A stretch of 38,066 nt of DNA from assembly GCA_031270325.1 (NCBI GenBank), contig JAISXW010000005.1:1-38066 (forward strand). Reading direction: 5' to 3'. The notes below the pieces were generated by a model. That model had not been told where the DNA came from, did no database searches, and worked only from the letters and a program-made list of their open reading frames with translations. Below, in pieces: positions 1 to 8,041 of the stretch. Origin of the DNA: Streptococcaceae bacterium. GTDB lineage: Bacteria > Bacillota > Bacilli > Lactobacillales > Streptococcaceae. How positions within the stretch are numbered: the first letter of the stretch is position 1; every line of letters begins with the position of its first letter. The translations under genes and the position numbers were made by a program.

Positions 1-189
1 ATCAATACCCCAATCTTGGGAATAAAAGACCCGATGTTCGGTATCAATACCCCAATCTTGGGAATAAAAGACCCGATGTTCGGTATCAATACCCCAATCT
101 TGGGAATAAAAGACCCGAAGTTCGGTATTAATACCCCAATCTTGGCTATAAAAGACTCGATGTCGGGAATAAAAAAACTGACTTCGGCT
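1..189. repeat. 21-bp tandem array D (alternating two-unit type)
   Basis: Nine consecutive 21-bp units run from the first base, alternating two types so that the larger period is 42 bp. The first type carries the dyad CCCAA-TC-TTGGG; the second carries CCGA-TGT-TCGG (one copy CCGAA-G-TTCGG). Units decay toward the right edge: 148-168 and 169-189 are divergent, and 190-210 is a barely recognisable tenth copy that contributes the -35 box of the next gene. The array is cut by the window start, so its full length is unknown. It can be read as a repetitive 7-residue peptide pattern, but there is no ribosome binding site and no sign of selection for protein. Confidence 0.9.
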
Positions 190-204
190 GAAAAAGTCCT
201 AATA

Positions 205-233
205 TTGCCTATCGAGTTAATATGGGGTATACT
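205..233 (+). promoter_or_regulatory. Sigma-70 promoter of the HAD phosphatase gene
   Basis: TTGCCT (205-210), a 17-bp spacer and TATACT (228-233) form a good vegetative promoter. Transcription would start near 240, giving a leader of about 40 nt with AAAGGAG before the ATG at 280. The -35 box sits in the last degenerate unit of the adjoining repeat array. Confidence 0.7.
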
Positions 234-279
234 AACAATAAGGCGAGTTAAATGACAAACTTAACAAAAGGAGCTTGGT

Positions 280-1107
280 ATGAAAGAAATCGTACTGGAT
301 ATTGATGGAACACTACTTAACAGCGATAAAGTAATCACACCTAAAACAAAATCAGCGCTAATAGAAGCACAAGAAAGTGGTATTAAGGTCATTTTAGCAT
401 CGGGCAGATCGACAAATGGGATGCTGAAATTTGCGAAAGAGTTGCAGATGGCTCAATATGATGGATTATTGGTTGCTTACAACGGGGCAAGGGTTACGGA
501 TGTTCAAACGGGTGAGGTTTTATTTGATCAGTCCATTCCAAAAGGCTTAGCCCAATCGGTATTGGAAAAGTTGAAATCCTATGATTTAATCCCAATGATT
601 AACGATGATCAGTATATGTATGTTAATAATGTCTTTGGTGGGATGATTGATGTCTTTGGTAAACAAGCTAATATTATTGAATATGAATCACGTGGTGGGA
701 ACTTTTTACTTTGCGAACAAGAGGATTTAGCTAAATTTGCAGATTTTCCATTGAACAAGATTTTGGTTGCTGGAGAAGCGGATTATCTGCAAGCTGTTGC
801 AGATGAGATTTACGCCCCTTTCAAAGCACACTTAACGGGCGCCTTCTCTGCACCGTTCTATTTTGAATTTACCGCTAAAGGCATTGACAAAGCAAAAGCC
901 TTAGATGTGGTGAATACAAGGCTAGGTATTGAGGCGAAAGATGTTATTTCATTTGGCGATGCACAAAATGATGCGACCATTATCAACTATGCTGGTTTAG
1001 GTGTTGTAATGGGAAATGGCACAGAAGCGATGAAGGCGAGTGCAGACTTTGTCACAAGCTCTCACGATGAAGATGGGATTGCTGTGGCATTGGCTAAATT
1101 TTTATGA
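280..1107 (+). CDS. Cof-type HAD-IIB family sugar-phosphate phosphatase
   Basis: A 275-residue cytoplasmic hydrolase of the haloacid dehalogenase superfamily, Cof/YidA-like. Motif I is DIDGT (nucleophile D7, acid D9), the motif II region is ILASGRS near residue 40, and the C-terminal GDAQND holds the Mg-binding aspartates. The middle third (about 80-200) is the C2-type cap expected of HAD-IIB proteins. Length is normal for the family. The ATG at 280 follows AAAGGAG at good spacing. Family members dephosphorylate sugar phosphates, pyridoxal phosphate or FMN, and the substrate cannot be read from sequence. It is monocistronic, with its own promoter and terminator. Confidence 0.9.
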   Translation: MKEIVLDIDGTLLNSDKVITPKTKSALIEAQESGIKVILASGRSTNGMLKFAKELQMAQYDGLLVAYNGARVTDVQTGEVLFDQSIPKGLAQSVLEKLKSYDLIPMINDDQYMYVNNVFGGMIDVFGKQANIIEYESRGGNFLLCEQEDLAKFADFPLNKILVAGEADYLQAVADEIYAPFKAHLTGAFSAPFYFEFTAKGIDKAKALDVVNTRLGIEAKDVISFGDAQNDATIINYAGLGVVMGNGTEAMKASADFVTSSHDEDGIAVALAKFL

Positions 1108-1139
1108 GCGATTGGCGGGAGGGGTGGTAGATTAGACGA

Positions 1140-1167
1140 GGCTTGCAGGTTGATGGCAAGCCTTTTT
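1140..1167 (+). terminator. Intrinsic terminator after the HAD gene
   Basis: GGCTTGC (1140-1146) pairs with GCAAGCC (1156-1162) across a 9-nt loop and is followed by five T. It lies 33 bp after the HAD stop codon. Confidence 0.8.
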
Positions 1168-1201
1168 AGGGTGTTCCCATATGCGCACTCGGACACCGAT
1201 A

Positions 1202-1278
1202 GTCCTCCCCTCTAACCAACCAGGCCTTAGCAGTTGGCTATCACGGGGTTTGTTTTTCCGAAAATTCAGAGGGGAGAC
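1202..1278 (+). other. Foldable leader before the solute-binding lipoprotein gene
   Basis: The 222-bp gap between the HAD gene and the lipoprotein gene holds a nested inverted repeat. The outer arm is GTCCTCCCCTCT (1202-1213) against AGAGGGGAGAC (1268-1278), with one bulged C. The inner arm is CCAAC (1216-1220) against GTTGG (1232-1236). The upstream GGGAGGGG (about 1117-1124) could compete for the same CCTCCCC strand. I see no T-box AGGGTGG motif and recognise no known riboswitch. It may be a cis-regulatory RNA, but no clear promoter was found. Confidence 0.35.
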
Positions 1279-1329
1279 TTTGTGAGAGAATAGGAACAGG
1301 AGTAAAAATACCGATAGGAGCTATGTAGT

Positions 1330-2151
1330 ATGAAGAAATCAACAGCCATTTTGACAGGAGTGCTAGCTTTAGCTGCGGTTAGCTTACTTGCTGCCTGCAC
1401 GAGCCAAGCCAAGCCGGCAACAAGTCAGAAAAAGCAAGTCACAGAAATCACGGTCGGCACGGCTGGGATGCCCAAGCCTTTTTCTTATAAAACGGCAGAC
1501 GGCAAGCTGACAGGCTATGATATTGAACTAGCCAAGAAGATTGATGCCGCCTTGCCTGATTACAGCTTCAAGTTTGAAGTGACAGAGTTTCCGACAGTTC
1601 TTGCTAACCTAGATACTGGTCGCTTCCAACTGGCTGCCAATAACTTTGGCTACAAGGCTGAGCGAGCTGAAAAATACATTTATTCAGAGCCGATTGCTAG
1701 AAATCCTAGTGTGCTAGTGGTTAAAAAGGATAGCTCGATCAAGCAATGGGCCGATATTGCCGGCAAGAAAACAACCGCAGAGACAGGGACGACCTACGGC
1801 AATTCACTAGAAGAATTTAACAAAACAGCGGCGAAAGCAGTGAGTTTTGCCTATACCGAAGCGGATCTGACGACACAATTGCAACAGGTAGCAGATGGGC
1901 AACTTGATTTTAAATTACAAGATTTGGTCTCAGCGACACAAATCATCAAGGCAGCTGATCTCAAAGAGTTGAAGGTGATTGACATCAGTGATGAGCGCGA
2001 CAATCCCAACTCTCACTTCCTCTTTCCTAAAGATGCAGATCAAAAATTTGTCAAGGCAGTCAATCAACAAATCGAGAAGTTTAAAGCTGATGGCACACTC
2101 AAAGCCTTGTCTGAAAAAGAATTGGGTGGTGATTTTACACCAAGCAAATAA
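1330..2151 (+). CDS. Amino-acid ABC transporter substrate-binding lipoprotein
   Basis: A 273-residue extracellular solute-binding protein of family 3 (SBP_bac_3). The signal peptide ends in the lipobox LLAAC, so Cys23 would be lipid-anchored to the outer face of the membrane. The mature part opens with the usual ITVGTAGMPKPFSY strand and has the TGYDIELAKKI and TGRFQLAANNFG segments typical of cystine or polar amino-acid binders. No permease or ATPase gene is adjacent, so it is an orphan receptor or serves a transporter encoded elsewhere. The preferred ligand is unknown; cystine-type is only a guess from overall resemblance. AGGAG stands 7 nt before the ATG. A structured leader precedes it. 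Confidence 0.85.
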   Translation: MKKSTAILTGVLALAAVSLLAACTSQAKPATSQKKQVTEITVGTAGMPKPFSYKTADGKLTGYDIELAKKIDAALPDYSFKFEVTEFPTVLANLDTGRFQLAANNFGYKAERAEKYIYSEPIARNPSVLVVKKDSSIKQWADIAGKKTTAETGTTYGNSLEEFNKTAAKAVSFAYTEADLTTQLQQVADGQLDFKLQDLVSATQIIKAADLKELKVIDISDERDNPNSHFLFPKDADQKFVKAVNQQIEKFKADGTLKALSEKELGGDFTPSK

Positions 2152-2325
2152 GATTGCCCTCAATTTTATAGGCAGAATATTAGTCAAGCCCTAGCTTTTG
2201 CGATAGAATGAGAGTGTAAAGTAAATAGCTAGTTTGAATGTAATGGCAGTGATTGACGAACGTTCGCCAGCCAGTAGGTCAACGGCGTTGGTCAATCAGT
2301 TGAGACAGTTTAAGGAGAATAGAGT

Positions 2326-2937
2326 ATGGCACACACACTTCCAGAACTACCTTACGCATACGATGCGTTAGAACCGTTTTTTGATGAAGCAACGATGAGA
2401 TTGCACCACGACAAACACCATGCGACCTATGTCGCAAACCTGAATGCAGCGATTGATAAGCATCCAGAATTAGCTGACAAATCAGCACTTGAGCTGGTCA
2501 AAGACTTGGCTTCAGTCCCTGAAGATATTCGGACGGCCGTTCGCAACAATGGTGGCGGTCATGTCAACCATAGCTTTTTCTGGGAAATCTTAGCCCCTCA
2601 AGCAGGTGGCAACCCGACTGGTGAGATCGCTGATGCTATCTCTGCTCAATTTGGCAACTTTGAGGCTTTCAAGGAAGCTTTCAAAACGGCTGCAGTTGGT
2701 CGTTTTGGTAGTGGTTGGGCATGGCTAGTTGTCGATGGCAAGGGCGAACTCAAAGTGACATCGACTGCGAATCAAGATAACCCAATTTCAGATGGGGAAA
2801 TACCAGTGCTAGGCCTTGATGTTTGGGAACATGCTTACTACCTAAAATATCACAATGTCCGCCCGGACTATATCGCAGCTTTCTTTGAATTAGTCAACTG
2901 GGATAAAGTCAACGCACATTTTGCAGCAGCACAATAA
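2326..2937 (+). CDS. sodA: Superoxide dismutase (Mn/Fe family)
   Basis: A 203-residue cytoplasmic enzyme converting superoxide to hydrogen peroxide and oxygen. The metal ligands are visible as H27, H82, D165 (in [10 protein letters not shown]) and H169. [10 protein letters not shown] and the C-terminal [13 protein letters not shown] segment are family signatures. The Gly-Gly around residues 76-78 and Gln150 are the pattern of the manganese form. Length is standard. A good AAGGAGA site precedes the ATG. The 175-bp upstream gap includes a 10-bp palindrome CGAACGTTCG near 2258, a possible operator. It has a strong terminator and is transcribed alone. Confidence 0.95.
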   Translation: MAHTLPELPYAYDALEPFFDEATMRLHHDKHHATYVANLNAAIDKHPELADKSALELVKDLASVPEDIRTAVRNNGGGHVNHSFFWEILAPQAGGNPTGEIADAISAQFGNFEAFKEAFKTAAVGRFGSGWAWLVVDGKGELKVTSTANQDNPISDGEIPVLGLDVWEHAYYLKYHNVRPDYIAAFFELVNWDKVNAHFAAAQ

Positions 2938-2958
2938 AAGGTGACCCCAGTGTCACAT

Positions 2959-2988
2959 AAAAAGGATGATCTCAGGGTCATCCTTTTT
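2959..2988 (+). terminator. Intrinsic terminator of sodA
   Basis: AAAAAGGATGA (2959-2969) pairs perfectly with TCATCCTTTTT (2978-2988) across an 8-nt loop. Its A-rich left arm would let it work in both directions. Confidence 0.9.
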
Positions 2989-3051
2989 ATTATCCTGATC
3001 AAGCTCTATTTAGGGCTTTTTTGGGTGTGCTGCTGAGTTTTAAATTCCAAA

Positions 3052-3090
3052 CCTTACATTTTTGTAAGGGATTCGGCAAGAAATGTAAGG
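3052..3090. promoter_or_regulatory. Three-half-site operator candidate upstream of the WxL locus
   Basis: CCTTACA (3052-3058) is followed by TGTAAGG at 3063-3069 and again at 3084-3090. The first two half-sites form a palindrome with a 4-bp centre. The outer two form a 10-bp-arm palindrome, CCTTACATTT / AAATGTAAGG. The two TGTAAGG copies are exactly 21 bp apart, on the same helix face. TTGAAA at 3091-3096 could be a -35 box. The position, about 100 bp before the first WxL-locus gene, suits a regulator binding site; which regulator is unknown. Confidence 0.45.
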
Positions 3091-3190
3091 TTGAAAGGGA
3101 GATTTTATGTGAAAATAAGAGTATGGGTATAGACCAGTACGGGATTAGGGTCAAGCGGTAAGTTGTAAAGGTGAGGTGTGGTGCATTCAG

Positions 3191-4174
3191 ATGGCAAAAA
3201 AGATGATAGCGATACATATAGGCTTGGGACTTGGCGCATTCTTGCTCATGATTTTGTTCTTTGTAGTAAATATCAGGCAGACGACAGGAACGGAGAAAGT
3301 TATCAGAGTTAGTCGGCAGACCTCAAGATTGCCAGTTAATCGTAAGGTCAATCCTAAGCTAGTCAAGGCAAGTCCTGCGGCCTTTGGGGTGACGGTGATG
3401 CCATCGGACTTTCAGATTAATCCCAAGCTTTCTTATTATGACTTGTTGGTCAAACCAAAACAGGCGCTGGCGTTGGCGGTTACGATCCAAAATTCATCGG
3501 ATGAACCAGCAACATTTAGCCTAGCATTAAATACTGCTGGCACAAATGATAACGGTATCATTGATTATACTAGCGAGCAGCTTCCAAGTTTACCGGCAGG
3601 CTATCTGCGAGATACACCAGTCTTGGCTGACATCGCGAGGCTTGAGCAGGATATGGTTACCGTCTTACCTAAGGGGAGTGTGACGGTGCCGATCAAAATT
3701 CAAATGCCGGATCAGAGCTTTAAGGGGATGATTTTGGGCGCCATTCATGTCTTGAAATTGGCTGACGATAGGTCAGCAGGGCAAGCTGGTCTTAGCAACC
3801 GTTATGCCGTGGTCAAGGGGGTCGTCATCCGTGAAAGCTTAGAGCAAGTCCCTCCTAAGCTGATCCTCAATGCGCTTGACTATCAAAAGCAAGCCGATCA
3901 GCTGATGATTCAGGCGCAGTTGATCAATGCAAATGCTAGTCATATTGCGCATCTGAGCCTCAAAGTCACAGTCATTGAGCAAGCGACTGGCCAAGTCGTG
4001 TCTCGACAGGATAGTCAAGCGCTGGAGATGGCACCCAATTCGAGCTTTAAGTATCGTTTTGCTGTGGCATCAAGTCGGCGCTTAAAGGGAGACTATCGAC
4101 TGGCAATCACAGCATCAGACCAAGCTGGGCATAGCTGGCAGTTAGAAAAAGAGCTGACAGTGGTTGGGGATTAA
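3191..4174 (+). CDS. WxL-interacting protein (DUF916/DUF3324), N-terminally anchored
   Basis: About 327 residues. An uncleaved-looking hydrophobic segment near the N-terminus (about residues 5-26) is followed by an extracellular part. That part has a DUF916-like domain (FQINPKLSYYDLLVKPKQAL through the GMILGAIHVL strand) and a DUF3324-like domain to the end. In known WxL systems these proteins bind WxL proteins and peptidoglycan. It lacks the usual C-terminal membrane helix and basic tail, unlike its paralogue at 6894-8018. An in-frame GTG at 3176 overlaps the AAAGGTGAGG sequence, so ATG 3191 is preferred although the spacing is long. Its stop lies 19 bp before the next gene. Confidence 0.8.
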   Translation: MAKKMIAIHIGLGLGAFLLMILFFVVNIRQTTGTEKVIRVSRQTSRLPVNRKVNPKLVKASPAAFGVTVMPSDFQINPKLSYYDLLVKPKQALALAVTIQNSSDEPATFSLALNTAGTNDNGIIDYTSEQLPSLPAGYLRDTPVLADIARLEQDMVTVLPKGSVTVPIKIQMPDQSFKGMILGAIHVLKLADDRSAGQAGLSNRYAVVKGVVIRESLEQVPPKLILNALDYQKQADQLMIQAQLINANASHIAHLSLKVTVIEQATGQVVSRQDSQALEMAPNSSFKYRFAVASSRRLKGDYRLAITASDQAGHSWQLEKELTVVGD

Positions 4175-4193
4175 ATGGAAGAAAGGGAGTTGG

Positions 4194-4766
4194 ATGATAG
4201 TTTCTAAGGCAGTACTCAAGTGGTGTGTGATGGTTCTGACTGTAAGCTACAGTTTGTCAATAGAGAGCATCAAGGCTAACACGGTTGTCACGAACGTTGA
4301 ATGGGACTTCATTACAGCAGGAAGTTGGGATGCTTTAAATTTTTCGGGAGAATTACCATCTCTGGTCTTTCCTTCGGCGCGCGTGACGGATAAGATTTTG
4401 ACAACAAATGCAAGTGGTCGAATCCAAATTATTGATTATCGTGGCGTGACGAGTGGGTATAGTGTCTTGGCAGAGGCATCAGATTTGGTAGAGGGACAAG
4501 GTGATACCTTACCGATTAAAAGTTTTCGTTTATCTGTGGTTGATTCATCTGGGATACCGGGTGTGACTGATTCAATCGTCAAGGGTTTGCAAGATGTTGA
4601 GATATACAAGCAGGCTGGGAAAGTGATTTATGGTCAGGGAAATACCAATGGTTTTTCGATTAGTGGTGAGATTAGTGCAGTCATTGAATTAGAGGCTAAC
4701 CAGCAACCGAAAGTGAATGCTCAATATCATGGGACGATTACTTGGACCTTACAAGATGTGATGTGA
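4194..4766 (+). CDS. WxL-domain surface protein, small
   Basis: A 190-residue secreted protein. GAAAGGGAG 5 nt before ATG 4194 selects this start over an in-frame ATG at 4164. The signal peptide covers about the first 28 residues (ending near SIESIKA). The rest is a single WxL-type domain: the C-terminal motif is GTITWTLQDV with W184. The first WxL-domain aromatic position is SGYSVLAEASDL, where Tyr replaces the usual Trp. WxL domains attach non-covalently to the cell wall. It is translated as part of the same operon as the DUF916 protein upstream. Confidence 0.8.
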   Translation: MIVSKAVLKWCVMVLTVSYSLSIESIKANTVVTNVEWDFITAGSWDALNFSGELPSLVFPSARVTDKILTTNASGRIQIIDYRGVTSGYSVLAEASDLVEGQGDTLPIKSFRLSVVDSSGIPGVTDSIVKGLQDVEIYKQAGKVIYGQGNTNGFSISGEISAVIELEANQQPKVNAQYHGTITWTLQDVM

Positions 4767-4796
4767 ACAGGTATCAAGGGTAAGTTAGGAGGGAAA

Positions 4797-5030
4797 ATGA
4801 AAACGTTTTTAGCCGCGCGGCTAGTTCAACTCAGTCCAACAGTCTTAATTATGTCGGCTAAAACTGGTGAACTCTACGAATGTCAGATGGGCGCATCGCT
4901 TAAGCGGTTATTGCTGTCGACAACTGTGGTCTATGATCAGCTGATTTTGGTAGGGGAAGAAACGGTGCCTTATTACTTTAAGGTATCCAGTTTTCAGCAA
5001 ACGACACATAAGTGTTATCAACAGGGGTAG
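4797..5030 (+). CDS. Unknown 77-residue protein in the WxL operon
   Basis: I do not recognise this protein. It has a very strong ribosome binding site (AGGAGGGAAA), lies 30 bp after the WxL gene, and its stop is 3 bp before the next start, so it is very likely translated. There is no signal peptide or convincing membrane helix. The sequence alternates strand-like stretches (LVQLSPTVLIMSAKTGELYEC, then a segment around residues 36-60), suggesting a small beta-rich cytoplasmic protein. Two cysteines (29 and 73) are visible. Its place between secreted WxL proteins suggests a regulatory or folding role, but that is inference only. Confidence 0.6.
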   Translation: MKTFLAARLVQLSPTVLIMSAKTGELYECQMGASLKRLLLSTTVVYDQLILVGEETVPYYFKVSSFQQTTHKCYQQG

Positions 5031-5033
5031 GAA

Positions 5034-5843
5034 ATGCAAAAAGAAATCACAAGTGTTAAAATCCTGTCGGCCATCTTGCTGATTAGTGGCTTGGCGAGTT
5101 TACAAGGGGTGTCTGCTAGATCATCAAGTATTTTGGCAGATCAGTTGGTAAAAGTTGAAGAAAAAGGTGAACTTAATCTGCCAGAAAAGAGTCGTGTTTC
5201 AGAGTCCGCCTCCGACCAAAGCGACAAAGAAGAGCAGGCACAAGTGGATTGGAAAATGACGGTAACAGAAAACAAGCCAGTTCGATTGCCGCAACTGAGA
5301 GCGTGGGATGGCTTTGCTCCTAGTAATACTGGTGGTTTCAACTTGGCTAATATGGGCAGTTTAACTTTTGACAAGTTATTGAATGGTCAGGAGCAGCGAA
5401 TTGAGCGAAAGACCAAGTCCTACACCATGTTTGATATGAGCTATACGTCAAAGAAAACAGACTTTGTTGGGATTGCCTTTGGGATAGGAAGTGACCGGAT
5501 AGCAGGAACAACGATTAACATTGAGTGGTATTGCAAATATGGTGATCTGGTACCAGTCAAGCTCTCTACGGGTAGGAACTATCTGATTCAAGAAGCCTAT
5601 GTACCTGATAGTGCTAAGGATGTTAGGATTGCTTTTACAGATAAGTTTGATATTTACGGTGTTGTTAAGACGACTGGTGGTATAGCTGGGCTCAAGAAAG
5701 GGCAATATCGCGTGCCCTTGACTTACACCCTTGTTACGAGAGATGGCAAGGCGGATACATTGGGGACTGGCGATTATCCTGCTGAGCAAAATGTCTATCG
5801 ATTAGCGATTGATCCGACTGCTGTTGGCGTGTTTGTGAGTTAA
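5034..5843 (+). CDS. WxL-like surface protein with Tyr-x-Leu instead of Trp-x-Leu
   Basis: A 269-residue secreted protein with a signal peptide (about residues 1-29, ending near GVSARSS). An acidic linker rich in E, K and S follows (about 35-75), then a domain with the NLANMGSLTF segment typical of the start of WxL domains. At the position of the C-terminal WxL motif it reads GQYRVPLTYTLV, with Y231 in place of Trp, and a 35-residue extension follows. The equivalent in the next gene is GNYTGQVTWTLV. It may be a diverged WxL protein with altered wall binding. It starts 3 bp after the 77-aa gene stop, so translational coupling is likely. Confidence 0.65.
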   Translation: MQKEITSVKILSAILLISGLASLQGVSARSSSILADQLVKVEEKGELNLPEKSRVSESASDQSDKEEQAQVDWKMTVTENKPVRLPQLRAWDGFAPSNTGGFNLANMGSLTFDKLLNGQEQRIERKTKSYTMFDMSYTSKKTDFVGIAFGIGSDRIAGTTINIEWYCKYGDLVPVKLSTGRNYLIQEAYVPDSAKDVRIAFTDKFDIYGVVKTTGGIAGLKKGQYRVPLTYTLVTRDGKADTLGTGDYPAEQNVYRLAIDPTAVGVFVS

Positions 5844-5997
5844 GGAAGAGTGGTCATGAAAGGGGGTGGTTGACCGAGTATCTGAGTCTAGTAAACAAAG
5901 CAAGTTGGGCTGGAAAAGGCCGATCCGACCAAGTTGCTGAATGTACCACATGAACAAGATGCTTAGGCATCAAAAGAAGAAAAGGAGATGAAAGACA

Positions 5998-6840
5998 ATG
6001 CGAAACAAAAAAGGGATGCGCGTGATAGCGCTCGGGACCCTTGCTCTGCTTACAGTAGGACAGGTGGCAATCGTGTCGGCTGCAGAGGTTAAAAGTGCCC
6101 AAACTGGTGTGACGGTTGATTTTGGTCAAGTAGACGCACCACGTCCGCCAAAAGAACCAAGTGTCTTGACAACAGGTGTGATGACAGACCCAAGCGCTGA
6201 GACAACAGAAGAAAATACCAATCTCAACGGTACGGGCGATTTAACCTTTACCCAAGTACCCAAAATCTTTAACTTTGATAAAGGTCATGCGATTTCTGGA
6301 AACGGGTTTACAGGTGCTAAGGCACTGTCAGCGTTAGATAATCAGTCAGTTGGTGGGCAACAAACGGTTCAGGTCTATGATGGCCGGATTGGCTATGCTT
6401 CAGGCTGGAAAGTGACGGCAGAACTGTCAGACTTGAAATCAGGTACTAATCAACTGGTAGGCGCAACGATTACACTGCCTGTTGGTCAACTTTCAAACAA
6501 ATGGCTTGGCAACGCGGTAGCAGGAAGCAATCTCGGTGGTACTTTTGCTAAAACGAGTCAAGCCAAAGACACGATTATTGGGAATGCGGCAGTCAGCCTG
6601 ACAGCAGGTGGCAGTGCTGTTGATTTCCTTGAAGCAGTCGATGCCAAAACTTTAGGGGTGGCGACTACGGGACAGGAAATAGCTGATTTATCAGATCAAG
6701 ACAAGAAACTCTTGGGCTACAGTTACAGCTCAAGATTCTGGGCGCCAAATGAAGTGACTTTAGACGTACCAACAATCCCAACCAAAGGCAATTACACTGG
6801 TCAAGTGACTTGGACGTTGGTAGCTTCTGCCAACTTCTGA
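5998..6840 (+). CDS. WxL-domain surface protein (canonical)
   Basis: A 280-residue secreted protein with a clear signal peptide (residues 1-29, ending IVSAAE) and AAGGAG before the ATG. A short proline- and threonine-rich linker (45-75) leads to the WxL domain. GDLTFTQVPKIFNF opens the domain, SGWKVTAEL carries the first Trp (W137), and GQVTWTLVASANF at the extreme C-terminus carries the second (W272). This is the best-preserved WxL protein of the locus and would bind peptidoglycan or the partner DUF916 proteins on the cell surface. A 154-bp gap without a clear promoter separates it from the previous gene. Confidence 0.9.
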   Translation: MRNKKGMRVIALGTLALLTVGQVAIVSAAEVKSAQTGVTVDFGQVDAPRPPKEPSVLTTGVMTDPSAETTEENTNLNGTGDLTFTQVPKIFNFDKGHAISGNGFTGAKALSALDNQSVGGQQTVQVYDGRIGYASGWKVTAELSDLKSGTNQLVGATITLPVGQLSNKWLGNAVAGSNLGGTFAKTSQAKDTIIGNAAVSLTAGGSAVDFLEAVDAKTLGVATTGQEIADLSDQDKKLLGYSYSSRFWAPNEVTLDVPTIPTKGNYTGQVTWTLVASANF

Positions 6841-6893
6841 TGGTTGAGGTGTTGATCATAGGGCATAGGGCAAAAAAGTAAAGGGAGAAGGGC

Positions 6894-8018
6894 TTGAAAT
6901 TGAAACGGATAGTCATGGGCGTGAGCGCTTTGCTCTTGGGGATGACTTTTGCCGCTGGTGTGGTTGGGGCGGATAGTTCGGTTAGCTTTGGTGTTCAAAA
7001 ATCGAATGAAGGCGATAGTCAAGGTAGGAATGCTGGTTATTTTGATTTAGTAGTCAAGCCGGGCGATGAGTTGACGATCGAAACCAAGGTTTTTAATCGG
7101 GGACAAGATGCGATTGATGTGGTGCAGCAGCTGTTTTCAGCCTACACCAATGCGAGTGGCAGCATTGACAATAGCTCAAAAGCTAAGAAATACGACCCCA
7201 GTTTGACGACTAAGCTGACGGATATTGCTGCGATCCATGCCTCAGATATCAAGGTCGAGTTGGCAGCTGGAGAGACACGGTTGGTCAAGGTGACAATCAA
7301 AATCCCTGAGACTGCGCCAGATGGTGTGATTCTCGGCTCATGGTACTTCAGCTTGGCAGATGATCAGGCGGTCAAGGCTGGCGCTGTGCCAGAGGGGATT
7401 AGCAATCGCTATGGTTACGCCATTGGGATCAAGCTCACGGTCAACAAGGAAATCGCTAAGCCCAACCTCAACCTGACCAGTGTGACGACAGGGGAGCATG
7501 ACTATCAGAAAGCCATCTTTGCCAATTTTCAAAACGATCAGCGAGCGATTTTGTCGCAGTTGAAGATAACGGCAAAGGTCACCAAGCGAGGTGCTTATGA
7601 GGTTCTTTACCAGCAAGAGATGCCAAAAGTGACGATGGCACCGAATTCCAATTATGCCCTACCGATTAAACTCGGCAAGGAGCAGATGAAAGCCGGTACT
7701 TACACGATGCGGGTCAAGGCTGAGACAACAGACCCTAAATGGCCAGAAAAGACATGGACTTGGGATATGGACTTTACCGTCCTCAAAGCCGATGCCGATG
7801 CTGCCAATCAAGCGGCCATTCGAGACCCCAAAGCTGAGCCGTTTCCATGGCTAACCCTCGTCATCGCTCTCGGACTACTCTTAATCCTCCTGATTATTCT
7901 TTTATTTATCCTCCTTTGGAAACGCAGCAAGAAAGAAGACGACGAGACCGAGACCAACCAAACCCCATCCCAGACCAAAGCTGAAAAAGCCAAGAAAAAG
8001 AACAAATACAAACACTAA
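6894..8018 (+). CDS. WxL-interacting protein (DUF916/DUF3324), C-terminally anchored
   Basis: A 374-residue cell-surface protein in the classic WxLIP layout: signal peptide (1-26, ending GVVGAD), DUF916-like domain (about 28-160), DUF3324-like domain (about 170-300), one transmembrane helix (about 319-342) and a highly charged Lys/Glu cytoplasmic tail. The start is a TTG at 6894 with AAAGGGAG at proper spacing; the next in-frame start lies inside the signal peptide. Segments such as FDLVVKPGDEL and SNRYGYAIGIKL align by eye with the N-anchored paralogue at 3191-4174. It probably presents the WxL proteins encoded upstream at the wall-membrane interface. Confidence 0.88.
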   Translation: MKLKRIVMGVSALLLGMTFAAGVVGADSSVSFGVQKSNEGDSQGRNAGYFDLVVKPGDELTIETKVFNRGQDAIDVVQQLFSAYTNASGSIDNSSKAKKYDPSLTTKLTDIAAIHASDIKVELAAGETRLVKVTIKIPETAPDGVILGSWYFSLADDQAVKAGAVPEGISNRYGYAIGIKLTVNKEIAKPNLNLTSVTTGEHDYQKAIFANFQNDQRAILSQLKITAKVTKRGAYEVLYQQEMPKVTMAPNSNYALPIKLGKEQMKAGTYTMRVKAETTDPKWPEKTWTWDMDFTVLKADADAANQAAIRDPKAEPFPWLTLVIALGLLLILLIILLFILLWKRSKKEDDETETNQTPSQTKAEKAKKKNKYKH

Positions 8019-8041
8019 GGTGTCGTCCGCCGTATGGTAAC

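Noticed and set aside
16-255. 79-codon open frame across the first array
   Set aside because: It is a 7-residue pattern produced by the 21-bp repeat, has no ribosome binding site and continues into the promoter of the next gene.
1168-1329. T-box or known riboswitch before the binding lipoprotein
   Set aside because: No AGGGTGG-type T-box sequence or recognisable aptamer core; only generic pairing is seen.
2999-3217. Minus-strand 72-codon frame upstream of the WxL locus
   Set aside because: No ribosome binding site, no family resemblance, and it covers the operator palindromes.
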